A stretch of DNA of 64,000 nt from Klebsormidium nitens (Eukaryota > Streptophyta > Klebsormidiophyceae > Klebsormidiales > Klebsormidiaceae), in contig DF237259.1 in the NCBI GenBank assembly GCA_000708835.1, positions 1-64,000 on the forward strand, in the 5' to 3' direction. The notes beneath the pieces are model-generated. The model ran no database searches. It was not told the origin of the DNA and was given only the letters and a program-made list of their open reading frames with translations. Numbering within the stretch: position 1 is the first letter of the stretch; every line of letters starts with the position of its first letter. This document shows, piece after piece, positions 47,114 to 60,600 of this stretch. The translations under genes were made by a program, and so were the position numbers.

Positions 47114-47896
47114 TATACAATGCAGCTACCAGCCCTTTGTTAATGCCAATCAATGCTAAGTGAGTACCAAACGCCAGTGAGGTCCTCAAAGGCACAAATG
47201 CCAGTTGCTCAGAACTAGAAACAGGTAATCTATGATTATGGACTCTTCACGCACTGATGCTCTGCACAATTCTTTGTCCAACTAACCGTCTGCCCCTGAT
47301 GGCCGCTTTTCTGCAACAAGCAATGCTGCATTGGGGGGAGAAGATGAAGAAGAACGGCTTCCTGCTTCCTATGCTAAACAGTAACCAGTGAAAGCCCCAT
47401 TTCAACGTAACTCATGGCAATCGGCACTCCATGACGCTGATCAAGAAAACCTTGCGCCACTTCGCACCTGAAGCCTGCAGCCTGGCCACCTGCACCAACT
47501 GCAAACTTCTGCAGGCCATGGCCAGCTAGACTCATGAGTCATGCATATTAGAGTCAGAGGCCCAGCTGGGCCCAGCAGGTTCACTGGAAAACCGATGGTT
47601 TAATTTGATAACCAGGCTTTGAATTCGGATTGCCCCACTCTCCGTATTTTTGAGCTGTCCAAAGTTGCTTTGAGGTTGAATGAGTGCCATCGGACGGTTC
47701 TCCGGCCTTGCTTGAAGAGAAAGTTTGTGAAGGCTAAATCCCCAAAATGAACTGGCTAACCACCCTGCAGCCTATTATAATTACTAAACTTGTACATAGT
47801 TTACCTGCTAACCTAAATTTGCTGACAGTGAAGGCAATTGGGCTGATTCTTGTGAGAGATGATTGGAACTTGAACTTGAAGAGCAGAAGCGTAGCA
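47114..47896. promoter_or_regulatory. Divergent promoter interval
   Basis: Separates the starts of the minus-strand coiled-coil gene and the plus-strand gene. No clear TATA box or bound motif could be assigned. The open frame of the plus gene extends in frame back to 47747, so its start could be earlier. Confidence 0.45.
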
Positions 47897-50800
47897 ATGG
47901 CGGCCAAAGAAGGGACTTACCAAGGGGCGGATCCTTTGAGGCCTGTGCTGGATGCAGTCCAAACTGATTCTGCCCGCTTGTCTGGCTCAGACGCCTTAAA
48001 ATATGACGCCTTGTATCCGATCTCAGCTGGCTGGCCTCCAAGTAAACAAGACCCGTTCCAACCTCATGACAACTGGGATGCGTTCTGCAGAAGGCAGAAA
48101 CAGGAGTATGTCGAACTGGACAGCAACCTCCGAGAGTTCGAGGGGGTAGATGAGAAGTTGAGAGAATTGGAGGTGCGGTGGAATCAATGCAGCTGGTATC
48201 CAGCATCTCTTTCTTTGTGCACTCCTCCATACAATGAGCTACTGAAAACATATGGAATTTCTATATACAACCCCTATGCCTCCACTCCCCTGATTCTTAA
48301 GCTCGTCTTGTGGTGGTGCATATGTATGACTGGGGGATATTGCCTGGCCGCTGGAGCTGCTCAATTCTCTCTACTGTCAGCTCTCTTCTTACCTGTAAGC
48401 ACATGGTATGTCTTTGAGGTCTTGTTCAAGCCTTACAACCACTTCACAGGATACAAAGTCAGAAAGTTTCGAAGAAAAATTGAGAACTCTTTTGCACTCA
48501 CACATTTGCTTGCTCTCAAAAAGCTTCATCTTACTCTCCTGGTCCCGAATCTCGTAAAGAAGGTCTGTGAATTCAGAAGGACCTTTTCTTGCCCCTCTTT
48601 AGCTAGTCAGAATCTGATCACTTCTGCTAGCTTTCTCAAGATTCTGGTCAAGCCTGGTCAAAGTCCACTTTTTCTCAGTTCAAAGTACAGTTCTGCTTTC
48701 GTCAAAGGAGCTACCACTATCTGCAGGTCAGTAGCGGGGAGCTCACCGCAGTTCTAACTAAGTGGCAAATAGAAATTGGAGTGGCTCACACTTTTGTGAC
48801 CCGAGCTGAGAAAGCTGCGGCGAAGGCAGGCAGCACATCTTGCTTCTGCTTCAGCAGCGGTGGATTAGAAGAGAAACGGGCAGCCGCAGAAGAGGAGCTG
48901 AGGATCGCTCGCGGAGCCCTTGACGCTGCTGAAAAGGAGGAGCGCTCCGCTCAAGCGAAGCTGGAAAGGCCGCTTGAAGAGCTTCATCGCTTGCAGGTTG
49001 GTTCCTTCAAGATTGGAATAGGATATCTTATATTATATTACGTTCAGATGCAGCATGTTCCAGCTTTGCAAAGGTCCACGAGTAGAAAATGGGGACTTCC
49101 CCGCTCAATGTTACTAGAGCACAGGATGTACCTTCCCTTGTCATTGATTTTTGTCCTGTTCTCTGCACTTGTTAGCAGAGGACTTTCTGGTCGGAGTGAA
49201 GAAGATTGTTGGCTTAAAGAAAGTTAGGGCCCGCCATGAGCTTAACATCTTCTGAAGCAGGGCTTTTGATCAAGCCACTTCAATGACGCTCTCAAAGTGC
49301 CTTAACCACTGTGTTGAACCAATGATTCTGACCAAGCGTTCTTCGTGCATCGTCCAACCCAGTGGAAGAGGGCCACTCTCTTTGACCTAGACGACAAGTT
49401 TGATTGGCAAACTTACTTGTTTCTGCCTCGCGGGTGCGTTTTGTCCTCCCTAGTATGAATTCGTTGTAAACCTCAGAAGGTTAAAGCCGTTTTCGAAGGT
49501 GTTTGGCCAGGGCGTCTTTGAAGAGAATCAGCTTGCTTAGCCAGTCGACTCACTCATGCAGATGGTCGATCCTGACGAATTCCGTGGCCAGATGATTTGC
49601 GTTTACCTCGCAGCCCTCTATCCAGGTCCTCCACATGCGAGGAACTGACCAGGACTAGTCCTTCGACTTGGTATCGGGCCTCTGTTTTGTGCTCCCCACG
49701 TTTTGTTCAGACCGTATGTTTTCTTCCTGTCATGCCTCGCGTTTGGGAATAATGCTAGAGCGCGGTTGCCTAAGCTTCGGGGCAGGTGCGGGCTTTAGAT
49801 ACCCTCTTTACTCTTCTATCAGTAATTCCCTATGTTTGGCCTTTCTAGGGAAAACCTTGGTCTTCAAACAGTCTATCTGACTTGAACTCTTACCTCCAGA
49901 TTCCTTGTGCCTGTTTTTGAGAAGGAGCGGATAAGCGCCGCCACGCGCTTTGGGCCGGGGTGAATTCTTGCACAGCCTGTTCACGAACACCTCGAAGGCA
50001 CGTATTCCCCTCGTATCTGAAGCCTCCGACATGAACCTTTTCTTCTCTCCTCCTCCACTCACAGGAACGACCTAAGAGCGCTGCTGCGCGGGCCGTCAGA
50101 TCCGATGGAGATATTGGACAGCCAGTTTACGGACATTAGAACCACGTCAGACTGCAGAATCCCCGTTCTTCACATTCAAACTCCGTAATGCAGTATCTGC
50201 CCTGCTCACAGGGACAACGCAAGAGCGCCGCTGCCCGTGCTCTGGCCAGATTGCGCTTCAGGTCGAAAGGTACACTTAAAAACCTCAAAGCCTCCCATGC
50301 CCCTCGCAACTGAGGACTCCAAGATGAACGGTTCGTCAAACATTTCTCGTCGATTTCTTCCTCTGCTCACAGGAACAACGCAAGAGCGCCGCAGCGCGGG
50401 CTTCAGACCAGATGGAGATTTTGGACAGCCTGTTCACGGACACTTCGGACGCGGCAGAGCAAGTCGCGGAGGACCAAGTCGCCCGGCTGCTGCAAACGGG
50501 AGCGCAGATCGAGGCTGCGCTGACGGCCCAAAAAGAGGCGCTGCGCCTGTTGCACACGGCGCTCCTGCATTTCGAGGGCGGGCAGGCGCGGTTGCGGGGG
50601 CAAGGGACCGGGGGACTGGCGGAAGAGGTGAGCGGGCGTTTGAGTTGTTCGTGCGGATTGGGTCGTGCTTTGCCGGCTCGTTGGGCCGTTTATTATGCTT
50701 GATGGCGTGATGGCATGTGTTTCGTAATCCTCGGGGCATTCGTCTCTGAAGGCAGCACTTTCCGGAACACTCTGCACCCACTTTTCAGCGGAACGCAGTG

Positions 50801-51730
50801 TTTCTTGAGGCCACTCGATATTGCAAAGCCACCAAACACAAGGCTCCATTGGGCACTCATTGTCGTGGGCATTGAAGTCTCCTTCTTTTCAGGGTTCGAC
50901 TAGCAAGCCAGTATATTGCGAGTTTTAGTCATCTCGTGCAGTTTTGGATTTGCAAAAAGTCTCAACAATAAGGAGCCGTTACGATGAGGCGCGTGGTTGG
51001 TCCATTGCTTCGGTTGAGTCAATTTTCCCGGGTGCTGGATTTCTGACCGGTCGGTTCGTAATCGAGTCGTTTCTCATGAGCTGCATTTATAATTAGTCCG
51101 TTTGCTTTCTTAGGCTCTGCATGCCTACGCGTACGTCTTCCGACTGTCTGCTCCATTTTTACTGAACACGTCCAATCAACAATTTCATGTGTGGCACAGT
51201 TGCCAACTTATCGAGCTACGTATTCACACTTGCGTCCCGTTGTGCAGCTGCGACTACATCAAGCCGCCGCGCTTCTGGCCAGCTCCACGTCAGCGATCCA
51301 GAAGGCCCTGTCCGCAGCGCCCTTTGCCCCGGGCGCTGCCCGGTTGAAAACAGACCCCGGGGGACCGCTCGGCGCCTTCCTAAATGCGGGGCTTCCAAAC
51401 GTGTTGCACGGATCGGGTGGCCCGGCCGCTGCCGGGAAATTGAGGGGACTGTTCGACGGTGCGTACACGGAAGTGTTGGCTCTGTATCAGTGGCATGAAA
51501 AGTTCGTTGCGAACATCGTTGACGACTTGGAGACAAACGCGGCGTCTCTAGTTGTTGCGAAGAAGGCGTTGCTAGAGGAGAGGCTGAGGTTAGTCCGGCA
51601 GGTGAGCGTGCAGCGGCAGGTGACGAACACAGAGCGGCGTAGGAGCTCACGGATCTCAGACGGTGTTCCGGAGGCGTCGCGGCTAGATCAGTATGCAAAT
51701 GGGGAGGAACCGGGGCGATTAGACTGGTAG
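47897..51730 (+). CDS. Conserved-looking coiled-coil protein of unknown function
   Basis: Exons 47897-48172, 48727-48996, 50373-50627 and 51200-51730 close in phase 0 and give 443 residues. The ATG at 47897 (MAAKEG) is chosen over an in-frame one at 47747 because its AGCAATGG context is better. Parts: an N-terminal segment with WDAFCRRQKQEY and DEKLRELE; a segment with a CFCF motif then charged coil EEKRAAAEEELRIARG; QRKSAAARASDQ and LTAQKEALRLLH; and a C-terminal helical domain ending in a basic/Ser-rich tail. No family recognised. The chain has no signal peptide or membrane span when spliced. A polyadenylation-like AATAAA lies at about 51923. The exon at 50373 is preceded by three decayed copies. 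Confidence 0.75.
49930..50372 (+). repeat. Three ghost copies upstream of exon 3
   Basis: The live edge CTGCTCACAGGAACAACGCA (50364) recurs as CACTCACAGGAACGACCTAA (50056) and CTGCTCACAGGGACAACGCA (50201). An older copy near 49936-50002 keeps CACAGCCTGTTCACG. The period is about 140-165. The copies at 50065 and 50210 keep an intact CAG acceptor; the copy at 50065 also keeps GATGGAGAT...TTGGACAGCC but shifts frame. Confidence 0.88.
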
Positions 51731-52983
51731 GTAGGCACGGTGTAGTTATGTATGCATGTCGAGTTGCAGGCAGATGTTAGGCAGCTTAGCTTAGTCTCCT
51801 GTCAGTTTAGAATGAGGTGAAATGCTCCCGGCGCATGTCACTGTACTTTTGACGCCAACCAGGGCTGTACTAGACATGTAGACTTCAGGTTATATCGCAG
51901 TCTTCTGTAAGCTGGGGCTTACAATAAAAGACGATGCTGTAGTATATCTAAGATAGCACAAATAAACTTGCAGCAAACAGGAAACCTTGAGAGACTACGT
52001 CTTGAGCTGAAGTATTTTGCAGACTGCCACAATGTTTTGCTGCTCGGGTGTGCATGTGCGATTGCTAGCTTGCGTTTGGTTCAGATCTGGGCTGGGAGGC
52101 CATGTGGAAAGCAGCCACCATGCATTAGATCAACCAGATTCTTGATAAAAGCCTTTGCGCCGGCCGCCTCATCAGTAAACGGCACCTGTATGGACGTCTC
52201 GCGTATAGACTGATACCCTGTACCTAATGTACTATAATGCATGTGAAGTCACTGCGCTAGGTCTGGCCCGGTATGTGGCGATCCTGATAAGCACATTGTC
52301 GAGGCCCGATGCACCGGCGGCCAACAAAGCGCGCCTAGGGCTTGTCGCGATCGCGATCGATCGGTTCTAGGCGGCTCGTACGTTCGGACCAACGTGTTGC
52401 ATGTGTGCATGCAAGTCCGCGATCGCTTTCAGGAATTTTCGTCTTTGCCATGTACGTATCCTAAGCACCAATTATCATGCGGAAATTCAATCTCGTTGTG
52501 GCATACATCAATCTGCAGTCGTGCCAGGTGACCATACAATCATTACCATAGGCTTGTAGTCACGTACCGGTAACTAACAGCTGGTGCGGCGGCACCAGTC
52601 TGATGGGTAGCTCCAAGCAACAATGACCTGCATGATCGAATGTAAGATTAACCGGTCTGTATAAGATGTCATGGGCGCATGCCTTGCAAGTCGAGAAGGC
52701 CATGGTCGAGCCTTCATATGATGCCATGCTTGACCGCAACATAGGTGTTTCATCAATAGCTTAGACGGACTTGCATAGCACGGAATCGTAACCTTTTGAA
52801 TGATGTGCCACTTGCACAACCTCCTGTAGCAGCAGTACAACGAACTCCAAGTACACCTTGGTTACCCTCAAAGAGCATTCTTCCAGACATCCTGTTACTT
52901 CTTCAAGCAACGGGTGACTGAGATGAATATTATCGAGCTCCAAGAAAGTAACTTTTACTCGTAAGCAAGGTAGCCTCGAAGAT
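51731..52983. other. 3' flank and intergenic
   Basis: Contains the AATAAA signal near 51923 for the plus gene, then about 1 kb without recognisable features to the stop codon of lumazine synthase on the other strand. Confidence 0.5.
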
Positions 52984-55900
52984 TCAGTGCCACGCCGGAG
53001 CAGCCAGCTTCTTCTCGCGAAGGTCTCGGAGGAGCGCGCCCATCTCAACCTGAGTAGGAAGCAGCGAGAAGAACATAACGAGACCAGAAAGACTTGCGAC
53101 TTGCTTTCACCTCAGTTTGTAACGAGAGAACGCGCGGTACCGGATCATTGTGCATGCAAAAGGGTCCGTCCTCTGCAAGCAGGCGCGTCAACCCACAGCA
53201 CGTTTGAAGAGCTTATCTGAAATCAGTGTCCTGGTTGTCGGCTTCAGAAGTAATAAACTATAATTGTACGAATGCTTCACGAACAGCAAACCGTCTCTCG
53301 TCCCTCTCACGAACGCATGTGCCGCTCATGAAAACGTTGGCGAATGCCTTGATTCCGTGCACCGAAACATGGGACAAAGCATCCCCTCGAAATCCCATCT
53401 CACTGAAGAACTCTCTCTAGAAGGTAGAATCTCGACAAGAGGAAACCAGTCAGAAGCGAGGCAGAATTAGGTGACAGGTGAGAACACAGAAATAATCAAC
53501 GGAACTGCAAAGCACACTCAGCACGACTAGAGGAGTGCATGGATTTACCGCAGTCGCTGCGCACTCGCCGCCTTTGTTTCCGGCCTTGCCACCCGCCCTA
53601 TCGATCGCCTGCAAACCATGTCAAGTCAGTCGTTAGAAGCAGTTGAACAATCCAGGGTGATCTCGTAAACCTGCTACACCGTGAACACTGCAAGCAGAGA
53701 GCCAAGGATCCTTCTGACGCTTTCTGTTAAGTACGTCGGCATCGAAAGCTAACGCTGATTTGCGGGAAACTTTCACCTCAAAGCTTTCTCATGAGATCTG
53801 AGACTCCGAACGTCTGCAAATTGAGTTGCCCTCTTCGTGAGGGCTTGCGCAAAACACGAAAGGCCAGAGCGGGAGAACCAAAGGAAGGACGGCGAGCTTG
53901 AGCGGATTGTAAAGAAGCAAGTACGCTGCCAAAAAGCGTTCGTAAGTTGCTCAAGTATATCCTGCGCAGGCTCATGCTTGCAGGTCTAGAAGATTGTAGC
54001 AAAGGCCCTCGTCATGTTTAATTTGGACCAACGCTGGCTGTAGTTCTGAAAAGCAATGAATGTGCCTCTCTTGTCTCATCAGTCACTGTGGCTCCTGCGG
54101 GTCTCGAAGAAATAATTCAACGAATGAAGGAGTTGGAGGCACGTCACCTGCTCCATGGTGTCACATGTGAGTACACCAAAGATGACTGGTACTCCTGCAA
54201 AGAAGCATCGAGAAGGAAAGCTGTGAACAGTCTGTGTCCAGAGAATGCTTGCTGGCTCGAAAAGCCTTCATGTCTTGTTGACAGGTTTCTGGAGAGTAGT
54301 GAGCAGTGCTCGTAAAGCAGATCGTTCGCCCCCATTACGTGGGCATCGTAACAAAGAAAGCTTTCGGCCTTCGTGCACCTGGGCGGCTGACCTGCTCGCT
54401 TAAATTCGGCTCCAGACACCAAACAACAGGTAGCAGAATACCCCGTGGTCGTCTGGCGCTCGTAGATAAGGTGCGCGTGTCTCAGCAGCGTCAACAGAGA
54501 TCGATCCTAATCGCGTCTTTCTCACGTGCCCATTTTTATCAGGTCACGAACGGCCGTTCTCTGACATGCTTCCCTCTCTTGCTAACCCCCTCTGCACGAC
54601 GCTCACCATAAAAGACAATTGGCTGCGGTCGTGACCCACTTGACGGACTGGTGAGTAGTCTAACCTGTGGCTGCAGACGCCCCTAGGATTCCGCTCGTCG
54701 CTCCGTTGACCACCGCTTCGTAGTGTGTCGTCGCCCCACGGATCTGCACGACAGTCCCAAATCGGTAAAAGAGGGCGTACTCATACGCATCTGAATGACG
54801 GCACAGAGCGACTGCCAGACGGTCGCTCTGCTCTCACGTTGCCGAAAGTCAAGTGTCTCGGTTTATGTCTCCAGGCGACACTGCTGAAATGGTCACCGGT
54901 GCTGACGTTGACGTCCGCCCCAGTGAACCGCCCTCTTTAAAAGGCGTCGACAAAGAACCACATCACTAGTCAGACCATTCTGAGCCTTGCTCATAAACTA
55001 GAACAAGATCTTCGGACCAATTTTAGCAAGGAAGAGCTTCAGAACGGAAGGTTGGGGTAATCATCAAGGTTCCAAGGTGATTGGTCCCCCCATAAGGTCC
55101 TCGCTTGGTGGAAATGCTCTCAGATTCTCTGGAACGGGCCCAAACAGAATCTCTCAAAATCATTATGTAATCTCTAGAAATCAGAATAAACTTCTCAAAA
55201 ATCAGAACATAATCTCTAATAATCAGGACATCAGCGGCGACACTTACCACGGCTCCTATGCACAAAACCGCGTCAAACTTGCCGCTCTTGGCCATCGCCG
55301 TCGCGACCACCGGTAGCTCGAAACTGCCGGGGACCCACACGATCTAGAAAACGAACAAAGGAAAAGTGTCAGAGACTGAAGGAGCATTCATAGGCCGCAG
55401 AGAGTTCTGTGCCCTGGCTGAGCACTCTCCTTCGACACAAACGGTGAGAAATGGGGGTGAGATCAGAATCGTAAGTGAAGCTCACCCGTCGGAGAGCTCG
55501 AGACACATGCATAATACTAGTCTGGGCTATGGCTCACTTTGCGACTGGGACAGCAATGCAGAGTTACAGGACAATGCAAACCTCGCATCAGAGAGGCGGA
55601 GCGTTTTTGTGCGCATTTGCGGTCAGCTGCACACGATTCGAAAGATTTCAGGTGTCCCTACAACTTTCTCCCTATCCGTACATAGTCAAGTGAAAAGACG
55701 TTCTGCTTAGCTGACCTGTAACCTGACTTCAGGTCAAGAAGACCACCATCAGTCTGCAAATTGTCTTTTGAGTCTGCTAGGCAAGTTCTTTTTTCGCATG
55801 GGCGTTTTAGCTTCTGTTCAAAGCTTTGCAAGTGATTCATGCCCAGCTGCATTCTCTTTTACCGTTTCAACTGGGTTTGTGACCCTTTGTACTCTCGGTT

Positions 55901-56781
55901 TGCACCAGGTTTGCTCTTATTCCAAGAGGTTTCTAGAGATAAGGTAAGGAAAAAATGGCCCATGCGACAACAAAGCAGTAACGAGAACCACCGGTTCTCT
56001 GATAAGCACACCCCCCTATTTGTTGACCACAACAAGGCTCCTGAAAGGGCTGGCCTTGCCAACAGATTCAATCGTACCACTCTCTCATCAAAAACCAGCC
56101 TGAAAGTTGACCCTCAAAGGACCATGAGAGGTTACTTCAGGGGCACCCATTTCCTCCATGCCAAGACCTAGGAACATCTGGTGCCTAAATCTGCACAAAT
56201 GTGATGAAGTCATCCTCCTTCGCAAGGTGACGGTTGGAGGACGCCCAAGATAACGTTCTCCAAATCTTGGCCCCAAGGATCAAGGGCTCTCACCTCGATG
56301 TCTTCATCTGCTGCGCCGTGCCTCCGGAACGTTTCCTTGGCGCCCTCTAGCAACAGCTTTGTGATAAAGTCATTGAATCGAGCCACCACCTGCAACCAAC
56401 GGACTTTTCTTTTTCTGTTCCATATTGACGCGTCCATTGCTGATGGTTTTTCCTTCTTCTCCGTTTGTCAATTCCGGCGAAACATCTGAGAATCATCTGG
56501 ACATCCCCCAAGCATGCAGTGATCAACACCACTCATTTCATCGGTGCCAGCAACGAGGCCTCGAGCCCCCAAGCCAAAGCAGGTCTGGGTCATTGAAGCA
56601 GGAAGTCGTCACCACTCTACCTGTGTTGCGGTCAACAACTGAGAGGAAAAGCGCCGAAATGATTTGCAAAAGCTACCACCGCCATCGAATCCTGTTGCAA
56701 GCTTACCACCGCAAATTTCAGGCCATCTGCAGACGCCTTGCCCGATGTTTCCCGAATGGCTTGACAAACTACGCTTGATTG
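52984..56781 (-). CDS. 6,7-dimethyl-8-ribityllumazine synthase (5' exon not found)
   Basis: Catalyses the penultimate step of riboflavin synthesis, joining a pyrimidine and dihydroxybutanone phosphate; in plants it acts in plastids as a 60-mer. Exons 56781-56707, 56389-56294, 55343-55248, 54743-54665, 54194-54148, 53608-53549 and 53049-52984 close in phase. Family motifs appear in order: [59 protein letters not shown], then [13 protein letters not shown]. These cover the full enzyme core of about 170 residues. The transit-peptide exon upstream of 56781 was not identified; a frame at 57629-57438 starting MKLFQQASK is a weak candidate. The 47-base exon at 54194 is easily missed by gene finders. 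Confidence 0.95.
55145..55235. repeat. Short AT-rich intronic tandem repeat
   Basis: Degenerate units of 20-24 bases built on AATCTCTA(G/A)AAATCAGAA(T/C)A repeat three to four times directly beside the donor of lumazine synthase exon 3. Confidence 0.7.
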
Positions 56782-57676
56782 CTGCCCGCCCCTTCGATTG
56801 GCCGGTACTTCTAGAGCTTGCCGGCGCAGGTGACATTGACCTGTGTGGTGTGAAATCTTTTACTGAGGAAGGGTTTTGGTATGAAAGAGAAGCTAGCTTT
56901 TGGTGCACTTCAAAAGTGCCAATCTGGAGGAAAGTCTGCAATGTCTTAAAACCAATGGGATGATGATGGTCGAACATTGTTGACGCAAACACTCTTGGGT
57001 TCATTCAACATTCGACCAGAAGAAGGAGATGCCGGCAAAATGCGGTGGCAATGCGCATGATTTACCACCACCTTACAACTGTGAACACAAATGCAATTGA
57101 AGCAGACTCAAGTCTCCCTGCACTTATTCTGATACTCTTGGTGGTTTTGCACTCAATGATCATCACCTGCAGGCCCCGTCTGTGCTGCATTCTGACCCCT
57201 CAAAGCTCCAGAAAGCGCCTGCGTGTGGTGGTGTTTCCTGTTGCCAGCCAATGCAGGCGCGCTTTGTGATAGACCCTGTTCTGCATTGCCACAGCGCTGC
57301 TTCAGGCGACCTAGAAAGACGGTGTGTAACGACTTCTGCGTGCAAGCAATGGCCTCCATGATCCAATTTGGAAAGCGCCCACACGTTGCAATTCCGCTTT
57401 GCTTTGAATTTATGTTCACCTTCCTTCAGACTGGTGCTCAAGTATTGGTGCTTTTGAGGTTTAGGAATTTGAGGTTTGAACAAACTTGTCCTCGCTCCGA
57501 CTGTAAGTAGGGTAGCGCTGAAATGGGTTTGAACGGGGTTGAAGGGGAAACCCCAAAAGCCTTGAATCTCTCATGGACAGCATGGGAACTTGTGCTGAGC
57601 AGCTTGCTGGCCTGCTGGAACAATTTCACTTTAATACTTAGTAGTAGTAATAGTAATAGGCGGAAAGACCAACAAC
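56782..57676. other. Interval between lumazine synthase and M23 genes
   Basis: The missing first exon of lumazine synthase and the promoter of the M23 gene are expected here. A (TAG)n/(TAA)n microsatellite occurs at about 57640-57660, just before the M23 start. Confidence 0.45.
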
Positions 57677-60600
57677 ATGGCGCCCTGGGATGTAATGCAC
57701 CAGGCAGAACGCAACGCCAGTTCTAACCCTCTGCACGCTCTGGTCACTTGCTGCGAGATCCAGCTCCACAACCTTCACAACAGCATGCGCACCTGGCAAA
57801 AGAGCTGGCAAGCGGGGCAGCATCCATTTGCAAATTTAGAGTACAGCGATGATGCTCCAGGGGCCTCATGGAACGCCACTGATCGATCTGTCTCTGGACG
57901 TTCAGCGGAGCCAGGAAGCCGTGTCAAGGAGGGGAAAAGCTCGGACGAGATCTCGCCTTGTTGCATGACGAGAGGGGGCGGAAGTAGCGGCCGATCAGAT
58001 CATTCACTTCGGTGGCGAAGAGAAGAACGATCCGCTTCTTTGGGAGCAGTAGAAGAAAAAGGTCGAAAAGGTCAGGCAAGGGGCGTTTTGAAAGGCATTC
58101 GTGGTCACAATGGAGGGGATCAAAGAAAGGGCAATCTTGACAATCAGGATGGGCAGCAACTGCAACTTGGGGCCGCCCGCCTCTCGTTACTTCCCTTTGC
58201 TAGCATCAATGTCCCCAAGATCCTAAACCCGCACCTCCTTGGGGATCCCCTCGCCAGCTGTCGCCACGCGGCGCCGCCAGCAGCGCAGCTCATCGACAGA
58301 GTCAAACAAGTGGCCAGTTCCGCCCTGCTCAAGAGATCTGCGGTCTTACCCGAACCTGATGTGAAGCTGTCACATTGGGAGCCTTTTCAGGGGGACACCG
58401 TGGCGGTTTTAGTCACAGTGCCCCGACCCCGGGGGCTGATCGACCACTTTCATCTAGCCATGAGAAGACAATTCCCCGCCCTTGGGCCGTTAGTTTCGGT
58501 GGCAGTTGAGAAGGAGGATGTTCCGGCGTTTCCCAGGGGGGATGACGGCAGCTGGCGGGCGTTGATACCGACCACCCCCCTGGACAAGTCGGGAACGAGG
58601 GAATTGCAGGTAGTGCACTTTTGCCAGGAAGGACCAGGGACATGGTTGGTGCTGTGTATATCTGCTTTGCACACCTGCAAGCTTGATGTCACAGTATTTT
58701 CATTGCTTGCTTTGATGCAGGAGAGGGCTTGGGAGGATCTTAAGAGGGGGAATGCAATTGGTTGTCATACAGCACCTCTATGCTCAACCTTATCTTCTTT
58801 GTCCAGCAACTGTAGCTCTCCTCCATGATTCCAAACACCAAGTGTGCGGCGGGACAAGCGGTTCGCAGCCTTCTTTCTCTCCTCAGGGAATAACACTGTG
58901 CTTTCAGAAGCTGGCATTAAAGCAGCAAAGCGCGTTCAGGTGCGCTTTGTTTGGCTTGTGTTCTATTCTTGAAAGAGAAACTTGTTGGAAGAACCTGTTG
59001 GCAGCATTACTTTCAGATCGTAAGAATGCATGGAAGATTGGAATCTCTTGTCCTGACAGGTGCTTGTGCGGGATGGCCGCCACTCTTTGTACGACCGGGT
59101 GATCTACCTGAAGAACAGGGACTACATCATTGAGAAAATTCGGTTGCCGGAGCGCAAGTCTGGGCTGATAGGTGAGTGAATTGTCCCTCAAGCTCAGATC
59201 TAACGTAGTTGTTGCTTGCACATGGCAAGATAGGATGGGGAGTCTTGAACATGGAGAACTTGGAGCATTGTGGCAGCTTCAGTGGCGGATGGTTCCGGGC
59301 CCTTGTCCCGTTCCTACTTTTTCTCCGAAATATGCTGAGAACCAAAGAATCTGTCTAGAGCAACACCTATGTTGGTGCGCCCTTACGATTACGATTAGGA
59401 TAGGGATTACTAGAGGACTTCATATAAGAATGACATCAAAGTTTTTACGAACCGGAACTTCCGGATATGAAAACCTGGCTCGTTTCAAGACCAGCGTGCT
59501 TCACCAACCATATGCGTCTGAACGAGCAGCCAAGTCGGAAGCCAAGCGATTGCTGTTTGCTCGCTTCAGCAGTGGCATCCGTTGTGCTTACGACCCTGCT
59601 ACCGGATTCGTCTACGCAACTCCTTCTCTATCTACGTAAGCCACGAATGGATGCAGCGAACCTTCCAGATCATCAGGTTGGTGACTGCAAAACGCCCGCT
59701 ACTCGGCTTGTTGCTTTGGCAGTGAAGGTCGAATTGACAAAAAGACGAAGCTTGCGAAAGTGAATAGTTCAGCTTCGTCTTCCCTCCAGGTGGCGCAACC
59801 TCAAAGGAGCTAGCTGCGATGGGCGCCCTCCGGACGGTTCGGACGCCACGTCAGCTGTGGAGCGGTCCGTTCCTGCGGCCGTCCGTTGGCCACGTGACCA
59901 CGGACTACGGCGTGCAGCGGTACTTCAACGGCCAGTTCGCGGAGGGGTGAGCCGGCTGAACGTCAAAGCTTTCCTGGCCTTCTCGAACCCGTTGTCTGTC
60001 TCATTTTCAGATATCGAAAACCAGCCCTATTTTGAAGGAAATATCTCCAAGCCTTCGTTTCCAAACTAAGGTCCATGTTGCCTTGTAGCACGTTGCGTTT
60101 TAGCTTCCTTCTTCCGCTTGGATTGCAATGATGGTTGAGAGCTCGCTTGCATACATAAAAAGCGGTTGGATTGGGGTGAAAGAGGTCCGAAGGCAGCATT
60201 CGCTGTTATTGGGCTTCTGCAATAGCCTGCTCGATCTGCACACGTTACCCGCTTGATCCTCAGGCCTTAGACCCCTAGGTCTTCGAAGACACGATCTACC
60301 CATTCGTTTATTTGACTTGGCCATCAATGGCTTGAAACAACTCGCATGAGGTCAAAAATCTGCTTCTCAGCTTTCGGGAAGAAACTGCTTCTTTGAGCTT
60401 CCACCCATCGTCTTTAGAGCAGGACGAGGTCTCAAAAGATGATCAGTTTCTTGCAAGCAAAAGGGGCCCAGTCTAGTTGCTGTCGAAGTTTCAGGCAGAT
60501 CCCACAGCCCCCGCAAGCCATTCGCCAAATCCTTAAGAATCGATTCGACAGAGACGTTTTCGGAGAAAAAGCCGCCGAACGAGTTTCTCTGCCTATCCTG

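Noticed and set aside
54060-54600. Loss of the lumazine synthase GVPVIFGV exon
   Set aside because: First seemed missing, but a 47-base exon at 54194-54148 supplies it in phase.
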